Shown here piece by piece: positions 52,255 to 60,336 of a stretch of 64,000 nt of DNA. How positions within the stretch are numbered: position 1 is the first letter of the stretch; each line of letters opens with the position of its first letter. Source of the stretch: a virus. The notes under the pieces are model-generated. The model had not been told where the DNA came from. It saw only the letters and a list, made by a program, of their open reading frames with translations, and made no database searches. A program made the translations under genes and the position numbers. Location of the stretch: positions 1-64,000 of the IMG/VR virus record IMGVR_UViG_3300028045_000012, one strand, 5' to 3'.

Positions 52255-52591
52255 GACCATCACCATTAAGGTTAAAATTTTGGTTATCTACATCATGTTT
52301 ATCAATCATATTACCTAAAACATTAATGATATTATCAAATCTATCATCTTTTTTAGTGGAATACCCTAGTTGTCTACCACCATTACTTAAAAGAGATAAT
52401 CTTACTTCATCTAAGACTTTTTTTATTTCATCATTTTCTACATATTGTAACGCAGATTCAATATATCTTAAACCATTCACTAAACTTTCCATACCTTTAT
52501 GTGATAATGAAATTGCGATTTCATCTTTAGATTTATTTTTACCTTCTTTTAAAATTTTTTTAAGTTGACTTTCTGTTATAATAATTTTCAT
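52229..52591 (-). CDS. Leader-bearing small protein (120 aa)
   Basis: Starts MKIIITESQLKKILKEGKNK, closely matching the I-T-E-S leader of the 484-residue protein at 26.4 kb. The body is helical and charged (KGMESLVNGLRYIESALQYV) and the C-terminus is Asn/Gly/Pro-rich. Function unknown. Its end overlaps the end of the glutaredoxin gene on the other strand by 26 bases. The upstream gene, a 21-residue-repeat protein, ends 26 bases earlier. Confidence 0.75.
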   Translation of the reverse strand: MKIIITESQLKKILKEGKNKSKDEIAISLSHKGMESLVNGLRYIESALQYVENDEIKKVLDEVRLSLLSNGGRQLGYSTKKDDRFDNIINVLGNMIDKHDVDNQNFNLNGDGPKAPTGEF

Positions 52592-52617
52592 ATTGTTTAT
52601 TTTTTTTTTTGTAAGTA

Positions 52618-53133
52618 TTATCTATTATCATTTATATATCCTTCATCATAATTAAACATATTACCATTATTATCATACTCATATTTCCTCCAATAACCAT
52701 CAGAATTTTCATAATATATCACACTATCCTTATTATTATATTCCCATTTCCACCATCTACCCCTAGAATTTTCAGAATTTATTCTATTACCCCTATCATC
52801 ATAATCACCTTTCTCCCAAAACCCATCAGAATCTTCATAATATATTCTATTACCCTTATCATCATATTCAAATTTCTCCCACCAACCACTAGAATTTTCT
52901 AGATATATCAGATAACCCTTATCATCATAGAAATATTCCCCATCAATACTTACATCATTACCCAATATCTTTTTCATTATATATTCCTGATCACCCTTTT
53001 CATATATGGTTAAACCTTCCATTGATCTTAAATAAGGTAAATGAACATGGTCAGATATTATATCTAATCTACGATAATGTCTATCAGATTTATCTATTTC
53101 CTCTCTTAATATTTTTTTTATTAATCTCTTCAT
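52618..53133 (-). CDS. 21-residue-repeat (YD/MORN-like) leader protein, copy 4
   Basis: A 171-residue protein starting MKRLIKKILREEIDKSDRHY, with the pre-repeat domain of copy 3 (RLDIISDHVHLPYL, GLTIYEKGDQEYIMKKILG), then about five 21-residue repeats (EYDDKGNRIYYEDSDGFW type) and a C-terminal DNR. Located 20 kb from the first cluster, so the family has been copied or moved between two sites in the genome. Confidence 0.8.
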   Translation of the reverse strand: MKRLIKKILREEIDKSDRHYRRLDIISDHVHLPYLRSMEGLTIYEKGDQEYIMKKILGNDVSIDGEYFYDDKGYLIYLENSSGWWEKFEYDDKGNRIYYEDSDGFWEKGDYDDRGNRINSENSRGRWWKWEYNNKDSVIYYENSDGYWRKYEYDNNGNMFNYDEGYINDNR

Positions 53134-53139
53134 AATTTT

Positions 53140-53619
53140 TTATCTTCTATCCCATATATCACCATCAGAATCTTCAGTATATATCTTATTACCCCTATCA
53201 TCATATTCCCATTTCCTCCAATAACCATAAGAATTTTCATTATATATCATATTATCCTTATCATCATATTTAAATCTACCCCAAAACCCATCAGAACGTT
53301 CATAATATATCATATCACCCTTATCATCGTAGATATATACCCTGAGTCCTGTTTTGACAATAGATATATTACCATATATTTTACTTAATATATATTCCTG
53401 TTCTTCTTCAGTTAATTCAAGAACATTAAATATATTAAAATATGGTGGACCATATTCCTTAAAATAACCAAACAACAAATCTATTAAATCATAACCCTGA
53501 CCTTCAGATAGATATTTAACCATTTCAATATTTTCATCTTGTCCAGAATTAAGAAGATTAAATAAGTTATCTTTAAATTCTTTATGTTCCCTTAGTATTC
53601 GTTTAATTAATTTTTTCAT
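53140..53619 (-). CDS. 21-residue-repeat (YD/MORN-like) leader protein, copy 5
   Basis: A 159-residue protein starting MKKLIKRILREHKEFKDNLF. The leader lacks the second Glu, and the N-terminal domain (residues about 20-90) is different from the other copies except for EEEQEYILSKIYG. About three repeats (KYDDKDNMIYNENSYGYW type) follow, ending DRR. It is the first gene of this minus-strand unit and has a late-type motif upstream. Confidence 0.8.
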   Translation of the reverse strand: MKKLIKRILREHKEFKDNLFNLLNSGQDENIEMVKYLSEGQGYDLIDLLFGYFKEYGPPYFNIFNVLELTEEEQEYILSKIYGNISIVKTGLRVYIYDDKGDMIYYERSDGFWGRFKYDDKDNMIYNENSYGYWRKWEYDDRGNKIYTEDSDGDIWDRR

Positions 53620-53629
53620 AATTTGTATT

Positions 53630-53643
53630 CAATATAAATATAA
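53630..53643 (-). promoter_or_regulatory. Candidate late promoter motif
   Basis: On the minus strand TTATATTTATATTG, 11 bases before the ATG at 53619, in the divergent gap shared with the plus-strand neck-like gene. Confidence 0.4.
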
Positions 53644-53697
53644 TTTTTATTAATTTCAAAAGAATATCTTTTTTTTTTTAAGTTTTCCTAATAATTA

Positions 53698-53712
53698 AAT
53701 ATTTATATATAA
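53698..53712 (+). promoter_or_regulatory. Candidate late promoter motif, plus strand
   Basis: AATATTTATATATAA, ending 9 bases before the ATG at 53722. It is the only late-like motif seen on the plus strand; it precedes a structural-looking gene. Confidence 0.4.
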
Positions 53713-53721
53713 ATATATATT

Positions 53722-54876
53722 ATGGCGAATTCTATTAATGATAATTTAAAAAAAGAATTATTTACACAAATAAAACATAGGTTAGGGGCACCAATAAGAA
53801 AAATTGAATTAGATTGGGATCAAATGAATTCTTTATTGGAAACTTCCATAGAAGATTATGCCCAAAGAGTACAAGATTGGTTAATAGAAAATCAATGGTC
53901 TTCATTATTAGGTAATAATGCAGATAAGTTAGATATTGCGTTTGCGTTAACAACAAGATCTTTAGATTATGAAAGTAGATTTTCTTATGCCTATTCTAAA
54001 CAAGTTGGTCTACAACAAAGAGGTCCCTGGGAAATGAAAAAAGACTATATAACAGTAATTAAAGATCAACAAGTTTATCAGATACCTTCAGGTAGAGAAA
54101 TTAATGAAATTCTTTGGATTACACCAAACTCAACTGATCATGCGTTATATTCTTTTGCAGGATTTGGTGATTATGGTTTTGGTGGTGGTTTCGGACAAGT
54201 ACCCTTTGGTGGTGCAGGTCAAGGTGGGGGTTTAGGTAATGGTGGATTTTATGTCGCACCAGCCTTTGATGTTTTATTAAGGGCATCTGACTTTAGCCTT
54301 AAATCGAAATTATTAAGAAGTGAATTAACATATAAAGTTACTGCGGGACCTAATGGTACAAGATTATTACATCTTATGCCAATACCTGGTAGTGGGTTAT
54401 CATTTGCCGGTGGTGGGTTAGTAGGTGGTGCTATTGGTTTGGCAGGTACTAAAGTTTGGTACCACTATTATGATACTTCAGACATGTCAGATGATGAAAA
54501 ATTAAATTGTTTAAATGAAAATAAAGATATAATTAAATTACCAAATGAAGTACCCTTAACTAAATTAAGGTATTCAGATTTAAATGAACCGACAAGAATT
54601 TGGGTTAGAAGGTATCTCACTTCACTATTTAAAGAGGCATTAGGTAGAGTAAGAGGTAAATTTAGTGGTTCGTTAAAAGTCCCAGAGGCAGAATTAACTA
54701 TGGATTACGATTCTTTATTGAGTGAAGGTAAAGAAGAACAATTAAAACTTTTGGAACAATTAGATTTAAGATTAGAAAGGTTAAGTAACCTTAAACAATT
54801 GGAAAATAAGGCATTAGAGTCTGAAAACTTAAATAAATCTTTAAGTTATAGACCCCTTGGTCTTTTTGTCATATGA
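53722..54876 (+). CDS. Neck (head-tail connector) protein, T4 gp13-like
   Basis: A 384-residue protein. The N-terminal region has a helix-rich LGAPIRKIELDWDQMNSLLE and RGPWEMKKDYITVIKDQQVY. A Gly-rich segment sits at residues about 146-180 (GFGDYGFGGGFGQVPFGGAG). The C-terminal region (WVRRYLTSLFKEALGRVRGK and SEGKEEQLKLLEQL) resembles gp13-like neck proteins of T4-type phages, and T4 gp13 is 309 aa. It would sit between head and tail. The assignment is moderate, since the Gly-rich insertion is unusual. It is the only structural-looking gene on the plus strand and its end overlaps the DNA polymerase end by 36 bases. Confidence 0.55.
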   Translation: MANSINDNLKKELFTQIKHRLGAPIRKIELDWDQMNSLLETSIEDYAQRVQDWLIENQWSSLLGNNADKLDIAFALTTRSLDYESRFSYAYSKQVGLQQRGPWEMKKDYITVIKDQQVYQIPSGREINEILWITPNSTDHALYSFAGFGDYGFGGGFGQVPFGGAGQGGGLGNGGFYVAPAFDVLLRASDFSLKSKLLRSELTYKVTAGPNGTRLLHLMPIPGSGLSFAGGGLVGGAIGLAGTKVWYHYYDTSDMSDDEKLNCLNENKDIIKLPNEVPLTKLRYSDLNEPTRIWVRRYLTSLFKEALGRVRGKFSGSLKVPEAELTMDYDSLLSEGKEEQLKLLEQLDLRLERLSNLKQLENKALESENLNKSLSYRPLGLFVI

Positions 54877-57708
54877 AAATTCATCTTGGATATTATATTC
54901 TTCAAACATATAAGTAGGTGAAACCCCAATTTTATCCCAAAATTTTAATTCTTCATCTGTGATAGTTAAAAGTTCTTCAATTTTATCTTGATCACTTTCT
55001 TTATATGGTTGTCCAGATGTTAATTGTAATTCTTGTTTGGTGAAATAATTTCTGTCTAAAGGTGTGTTAATTAATAAATCATCTCTTACTGAATAATCAA
55101 AACAAACTAATAAGGGTTTTACTCTTTTATTAAAAGCGTCTAAATATCTTGGTACATTATATTCTATAGACATTTCTGTTTCATTTTCTAATACATCTTT
55201 AGGTATTAATTTACAATTTAACCTAATTGTTGTTGTGTATGCATCATCAGGATATTTTCCATTACCACTAAAAAATTGGTCCATTTCTTTTTTATTATAT
55301 TTACATTTTGTAACCCTTTGAACATCACCATGAGATTTTTTCGTTGATGTGTTAACATAATGTATTGTGTCTCCTAAATCTACATTTAATTTCTCTTTAA
55401 TTATTAGTTCCATATGTGCCTGTCTTGCCATTGCACCACCAGACTTATTTTTAGTTTTCATCTTTTTTTTATAATCATTTACACTTATTCTTACCCTTGA
55501 TTTATTTGCAATTTTAGATAATGGTATTTCTAAGTTATAAATTTTTTCTACTGTTTCGTAATATTCATTCACAAAACTATGGCCATCACCATTTAATAAT
55601 AGTTTAATACCTTTATCTATAAAATCTGATATATAGGTAGGCATTTTTTTTGATTTAATAGAATTACCCACTAATTTAACTTCACCATTAATTAAATCTG
55701 CATAATTTTTTCTTGCAATATTAATAGTTGCCTCACAAATTTCATCAATATCTAACCCCATACGACCTCTCATATATTTATCATTGTATTCTCCGACTAC
55801 TGCATTCATACCAGTATAAGTTTTTCCTTTTTTATTAAATCTATGAACACCATTAGAAGTATAAATAAACTTATTAATATCTAATGGGATGGAATAATTA
55901 AAACCATCGGTATCACCTACTAGTGGTTTAAATCCCTTAGAAATAAAAAATCTAATCATATGTCTAAGATATTGTCTACCTGTACAAGTTATTTTTTCAC
56001 CTATATCAGTATCACCCCAAGGATATACATGTGGTGCAGATATAGAACCAAACATACCATTATTTAACATTTTTAAAGGTAATTGTTTTTTATCAAAAAA
56101 AGATGACTTAATAAAATCACCTTTAAGTGCGTATTCATTTTTTAATGCCTTATAATGGTCACGTTTATCATAATTATATGTTAATAACCCTTTCATCGCA
56201 CCACTTACATCACACTCAGTAAAAACATCATGTGTTAATTGTATTGATGGGTATAACCCTGCAAAATCAAACTTTACGACACCCACACTAAACCCAACCT
56301 CTAACAACCTAGATAACCCACCAATAAACCCTCTGGTTTTTTGAGTATGTGGTATTGCGATACCTAATTTATAATACCAACCTAACATTAGTAATTTCCA
56401 GGTGGCGGCAGTACCCATAGTAGATGTTCTCATAAAAGATGTGGGTATTATTTTTGATAAAAGATAAGTTGCCTGATTAAAAATATCATCAACTTTCTCT
56501 GTTTCCCATAAGTCATCTATGAGGTATCTTTCTACTATATCTGAACCTTTTAGTTTAATTGTGTTTTTAGGGACCACATCATCTATAATAACACCCCACT
56601 CACCATTTTCATCGTTTAACCAATAATCATTTAATTTGTCATTATATGTTTTACCTATTTTATCACCAGGTATGTATACACGATTAGGTTTTGCCGCATT
56701 AGAATATTGTGTAATATATTTTAACCCTGCCTTTTTTATTGAGGAATTAATTGCCTGTGCCCTTCTAACTGCATGATAAACGTCCATTATGTTATATCCA
56801 AACATATGTGTTTGTTCATACCATTCCATCTCAGGTCCCATTTTCACAGTTCTTTTTTTTCTATAAAAAGAACTCTTACCTAAGGTTAAGGCAATTTTTT
56901 TAATATCTATTTTTAATTTTTGACATCTTACTACTATAAAATTCCAATCAAAATTTTCAGAATTATAACCTGATATAATTGCAGGTTTTAAGTAATCAAT
57001 AAATAGAAAAAATTTCGTTATTATATCTATTTCTAATGTTTTTAATGTTTCTTCATCTTCTTGTTCATTGTTAACAGATAATACATGTTGAAACCCTTTG
57101 TTATCTTTTATCCCAATCTGGAAAATTCTATGTCTATGTGGGTCCAAACCAGTAGTTTCTAAATCAAAAGATAGTCTATGGACATCACTATATTCTTCCA
57201 TACCTTTAAAAAGTCTTTTTCCTGTTTGTATTAAAAACTGTTCTGTAGGTGAAATTGTTAAAAAGAAATTTCTAAATTCTGGTGAATTTTTATCACTAGG
57301 GTCTATTAATTTATCAGAAAATGGGTCTAAACCCCCTTTTTTAAAAAAATTAATTAAATCACCATATGTGCCTTTACAAGTTACTAAAAATTTGTAACCA
57401 TTTTCTAACCTTAAAACTTCGTTATCATTCGCATCAACTGTTGAAAGTGGTATAAATTTAACTTTATATTCTCTCATTTTAGTCTTAACTAGTCTTGTAT
57501 TTCCATTATAAAATAAAGACATAGGGGGAGATTTCATCCATAAAAAAGGTTTTAACGAATGTTTTTCAATTCTTTTACCATTTTCCTGATCATGAATTAT
57601 TAAACTAATTTTATTTTCTCGATAAGAAGACTCTACACCTACAATATATTTTTGTTTATCATAACCTTCTAAATATTCTTTTATTTCTTCTATTATTGAT
57701 GTGGACAT
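54841..57708 (-). CDS. gp43: Family B DNA polymerase (T4 gp43-like)
   Basis: The 955-residue protein (T4 gp43 is 898) has the 3'-5' exonuclease D182-x-E184 motif (LSFDLETTG), the polymerase motif A FDFAGLYPSIQL near 483-494, motif B LKMLNNGMFGS and motif C near 598 (LVGDTDGFNYS). Motif C has D-T-D-G where T4 has D-T-D-S; the two catalytic Asp are retained. The enzyme replicates the phage genome with proofreading. It lies far from the other replication genes and is convergent with the neck-like gene, overlapping it by 36 bases. Confidence 0.96.
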   Translation of the reverse strand: MSTSIIEEIKEYLEGYDKQKYIVGVESSYRENKISLIIHDQENGKRIEKHSLKPFLWMKSPPMSLFYNGNTRLVKTKMREYKVKFIPLSTVDANDNEVLRLENGYKFLVTCKGTYGDLINFFKKGGLDPFSDKLIDPSDKNSPEFRNFFLTISPTEQFLIQTGKRLFKGMEEYSDVHRLSFDLETTGLDPHRHRIFQIGIKDNKGFQHVLSVNNEQEDEETLKTLEIDIITKFFLFIDYLKPAIISGYNSENFDWNFIVVRCQKLKIDIKKIALTLGKSSFYRKKRTVKMGPEMEWYEQTHMFGYNIMDVYHAVRRAQAINSSIKKAGLKYITQYSNAAKPNRVYIPGDKIGKTYNDKLNDYWLNDENGEWGVIIDDVVPKNTIKLKGSDIVERYLIDDLWETEKVDDIFNQATYLLSKIIPTSFMRTSTMGTAATWKLLMLGWYYKLGIAIPHTQKTRGFIGGLSRLLEVGFSVGVVKFDFAGLYPSIQLTHDVFTECDVSGAMKGLLTYNYDKRDHYKALKNEYALKGDFIKSSFFDKKQLPLKMLNNGMFGSISAPHVYPWGDTDIGEKITCTGRQYLRHMIRFFISKGFKPLVGDTDGFNYSIPLDINKFIYTSNGVHRFNKKGKTYTGMNAVVGEYNDKYMRGRMGLDIDEICEATINIARKNYADLINGEVKLVGNSIKSKKMPTYISDFIDKGIKLLLNGDGHSFVNEYYETVEKIYNLEIPLSKIANKSRVRISVNDYKKKMKTKNKSGGAMARQAHMELIIKEKLNVDLGDTIHYVNTSTKKSHGDVQRVTKCKYNKKEMDQFFSGNGKYPDDAYTTTIRLNCKLIPKDVLENETEMSIEYNVPRYLDAFNKRVKPLLVCFDYSVRDDLLINTPLDRNYFTKQELQLTSGQPYKESDQDKIEELLTITDEELKFWDKIGVSPTYMFEEYNIQDEFSYDKKTKGSIT

Positions 57709-57722
57709 AATAATAATTTAAT

Positions 57723-57780
57723 GTGTTAAAATTGGTTATAATATTAGTAATAAAATTAATGAAAATCAATTTTCTAACAC
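57723..57780 (-). terminator. Possible terminator between 122-residue gene and polymerase
   Basis: An imperfect inverted repeat, GTGTTA...AATTTT on the plus strand pairing with the sequence around 57767-57780, overlaps the stop of the 122-residue gene. No strong T-run follows on the minus strand, so this is a weak candidate. Confidence 0.3.
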
Positions 57781-58134
57781 ATTAATAAATAATTCATCTC
57801 TTATTGGGGCAACAAGAGTTCCTGTACCATCTAGGAAGGTTATAGTAAAATATCCAGTATATCTTCCTGATTTTTTTGTTTGTTTTTCAGTAAATTGATA
57901 TACAATATAATATGTTGACACTTCACTATCTTCACAATTATTTGATGTTTGTTTTTCTATTATTGCATCTGAACATGCAATTTTTTTTATTTTTGTTTCA
58001 ATATCGTACATAGAAAAAGTAATAGTGGCATTTTGTATCTTTTCGTAAAACATACGAAAATCATTTCTACCATCATTAACTAATTCCATTTTAAGTTTAG
58101 GTAATGTACTATCTTTATTTATAAAAAATTCCAT
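57766..58134 (-). CDS. Putative appendage/baseplate protein with Ig-like fold
   Basis: A 122-residue beta-rich protein with ATITFSMYDIETKIKKIAC and a C-terminal KKSGRYTGYFTITFLDGTGT, in the style of BppU-type/Ig-like domains in phage baseplate and fibre proteins. No catalytic motif. It is followed by the polymerase gene and preceded by the 541-residue appendage gene 14 bases away, so it belongs to the fibre group. Confidence 0.6.
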   Translation of the reverse strand: MEFFINKDSTLPKLKMELVNDGRNDFRMFYEKIQNATITFSMYDIETKIKKIACSDAIIEKQTSNNCEDSEVSTYYIVYQFTEKQTKKSGRYTGYFTITFLDGTGTLVAPIRDELFINVLEN

Positions 58135-58148
58135 ATATATAAATACTC

Positions 58149-59774
58149 TTAATAACCAAATTTTAATTTATTTTTATCAAATTCATTTCTTATTGTTGTA
58201 ATATCTAAACTACAACCATATAATTTAAATGTTGATACTGAACCTTCAAAAGAACCTGCGAAATTATTTTCTATTATTAGGTTATCATCTTTTATGTCTG
58301 GTCCATTAACTGTATTACTTTCTATTAAACCTTGTGTTCCACCACCCCAACTATAATTAAAAGGAACACCTTCTTGTTTTTCTCTATATTCATCTAATTC
58401 TTTAAATATAAACTCATCAAAATCTTCCACACTCCATTTAAGATACCCATTAATATATATAGTTAATAGACCTTTTCTACGTGGTACACCATTTAACTCA
58501 CAACCAACATATTGTTCATATGGTTTAAAACGAACACTAATATGTAACCATTTATCTGTTGTGACCAAACCACTTAAACTATATGATTCATTAATTGTAA
58601 CACCTGTTATATATTTCTCTGTGACAGTTACTGCGGTAGTAGTAGTCCCAGTACAATTGCAATCAAGTATAGTTGTTGCGGTAACCGCAGAACATACACC
58701 ACTATAACCAAGACTCCTATACCCTATACTTCCATCATCTTTTATTCTAAATCCTAATGCGTTATTAACTATATCACCATCCCTATCTTTTTGTTGTGTT
58801 ATTTCAGTTGTAATCCCTGTGAAACAACAACCCCCAGGTTGATACACCAAAAATGGGTTATTATTTAAAATTTCTTTACTTTCTTTTGGTGGTGGTAATG
58901 GGTAACCTGAAGTTGTAGTGTACCCTGTTTCACCACTAAATAAGTCCCAAAATTTATTTTCTGATCTAGTACCCATATAAAAGAAAAACCCTTTATTGTC
59001 TGGATTTATAGAATTTAAAGTGTTCCCAGTACACCCACTAGAAGATTTGTTTAACCAAAATGTTGATGTCCAACCATCTAAACAAGATACATTTAACCCT
59101 CCTAATCTTTCAGGTAAAATTTGATAATTATAAGGTATAGGTTTCCCATCATTATAATATTCATATGATATATTAGGGTCAATACCACATGTTTGTCCTG
59201 TTGTTCCGGAAGGTGGACACAGAAACCATTCTATTGGCCACGTAAACTTATTTTCAGTAATTTCTTTAAAATAAGTTTTATCAGATAATTTAAAAAATCC
59301 TTGATAAAATCCACCACATAATTTTGCGTACCTTCCTTCTGAAGAACCACTTAATATATTAATTGGGTATTCATATGTACAACCACTAACCCTTGTCATT
59401 GAAAATCTTGTGTCCCCAGAAGTTAAAACTAAAGTTGATCCCGTAAATGCAGATAAAAATGTTGAACCACTTGTTGAACCAGTACAATCATATAATATTA
59501 AACCATTGTCAATACCTGTAAGACCAATATCGTTTAAAGTGATTCCACTACCATTAATTGTTGAACCCGACCATGTAGTTAAACTATATAATGTGTCTCC
59601 AGAATAAGAATTATCATTACTAATATCTATATCAACTAAAATACAATCAGTTAATATTTCATCATTATCTTGTTCATCAGTACAATCATAACATAAAAAT
59701 AAGTCCCAATAGTCACTATTAGATAACCTTATTTTATAACAATTATCGAAATTATGTTGATATATATTACTCAT
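58149..59774 (-). CDS. Appendage protein with lectin-like C-terminus
   Basis: A 541-residue Gly/Ser/Thr-rich protein with many Cys (about 25, e.g. CYKIRL, CYDCTDEQ, CPPSGTTGQTCG, CTGNTLNS, GGCCFTG, DCNCTG). The C-terminal ~160 residues resemble a concanavalin/LamG-type domain: KWLHISVRFKPYEQY, LLTIYINGYLKWSVEDFDEF, then GSFEGSVSTFKLYGCSLDIT. The Cys content is unusual for a phage appendage protein and suggests metal binding or disulfides outside the cell. It lies 6 bases downstream of the 182-residue gene at 59781. Confidence 0.7.
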   Translation of the reverse strand: MSNIYQHNFDNCYKIRLSNSDYWDLFLCYDCTDEQDNDEILTDCILVDIDISNDNSYSGDTLYSLTTWSGSTINGSGITLNDIGLTGIDNGLILYDCTGSTSGSTFLSAFTGSTLVLTSGDTRFSMTRVSGCTYEYPINILSGSSEGRYAKLCGGFYQGFFKLSDKTYFKEITENKFTWPIEWFLCPPSGTTGQTCGIDPNISYEYYNDGKPIPYNYQILPERLGGLNVSCLDGWTSTFWLNKSSSGCTGNTLNSINPDNKGFFFYMGTRSENKFWDLFSGETGYTTTSGYPLPPPKESKEILNNNPFLVYQPGGCCFTGITTEITQQKDRDGDIVNNALGFRIKDDGSIGYRSLGYSGVCSAVTATTILDCNCTGTTTTAVTVTEKYITGVTINESYSLSGLVTTDKWLHISVRFKPYEQYVGCELNGVPRRKGLLTIYINGYLKWSVEDFDEFIFKELDEYREKQEGVPFNYSWGGGTQGLIESNTVNGPDIKDDNLIIENNFAGSFEGSVSTFKLYGCSLDITTIRNEFDKNKLKFGY

Positions 59775-59780
59775 TTATTA

Positions 59781-60329
59781 TTAATATATTATTGAAAATA
59801 CATCATTAATTGCGTTTTCTAATGTTGTTGTAATTGTTATTTCATTTACACTATTTATTGCAGATAGATACCTATTAGAATAAATTTCTTGATGTTTTGT
59901 TAATGCGGATTGTATAAAATTAGTTAATTCTGTACTATCAATAAATGTTATACTTGCACCATCATTACCAATAAATTCAAATGGGTAATTAAAACTATCT
60001 TTAAATAATAACATACTATTATAATAAGGAAAACTTGTTCTATTAATAGGGTAACTATTATTACTTGATATAGGATATTCAAAAACTGTAGTTAAATTTC
60101 TTTCATCTTCTTTTTGTATTAATTCTATTTTACAATTTTTTGAAATCCTTAAAATTGATTCTTCTACATTTGTTGTTAAATCATTTTCAAATGATTCATA
60201 TCTTATTTCTTTTATGTCATCTACACCAATAAAAAATTTTGTGTTTTCTATTAAATATTTACCTAAAAAATATGTGTTTTTTTGTAAATTTAAAATCGTG
60301 ATGTTATAATTTTTTGAAATATATTCCAT
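59781..60329 (-). CDS. Putative fibre-associated protein
   Basis: A 182-residue protein starting MEYISKNYNITILNLQKNTY, with a mixed fold and a C-terminal segment (LTNFIQSALTKHQEIYSNRY, then LSAINSVNEITI) like the helical tail-fibre-assembly domain DUF4376. Sits between the large repeat fibre and the 541-residue appendage protein with 7- and 6-base gaps. A chaperone or connecting role in the fibre is plausible but unproven. Confidence 0.6.
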   Translation of the reverse strand: MEYISKNYNITILNLQKNTYFLGKYLIENTKFFIGVDDIKEIRYESFENDLTTNVEESILRISKNCKIELIQKEDERNLTTVFEYPISSNNSYPINRTSFPYYNSMLLFKDSFNYPFEFIGNDGASITFIDSTELTNFIQSALTKHQEIYSNRYLSAINSVNEITITTTLENAINDVFSIIY

Positions 60330-60336
60330 ATTTTTT

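Noticed and set aside
58135-58146. Late-like motif before the 122-residue gene
   Set aside because: The motif directly abuts the ATG, so a transcript would start within the gene; probably chance in A/T-rich DNA.
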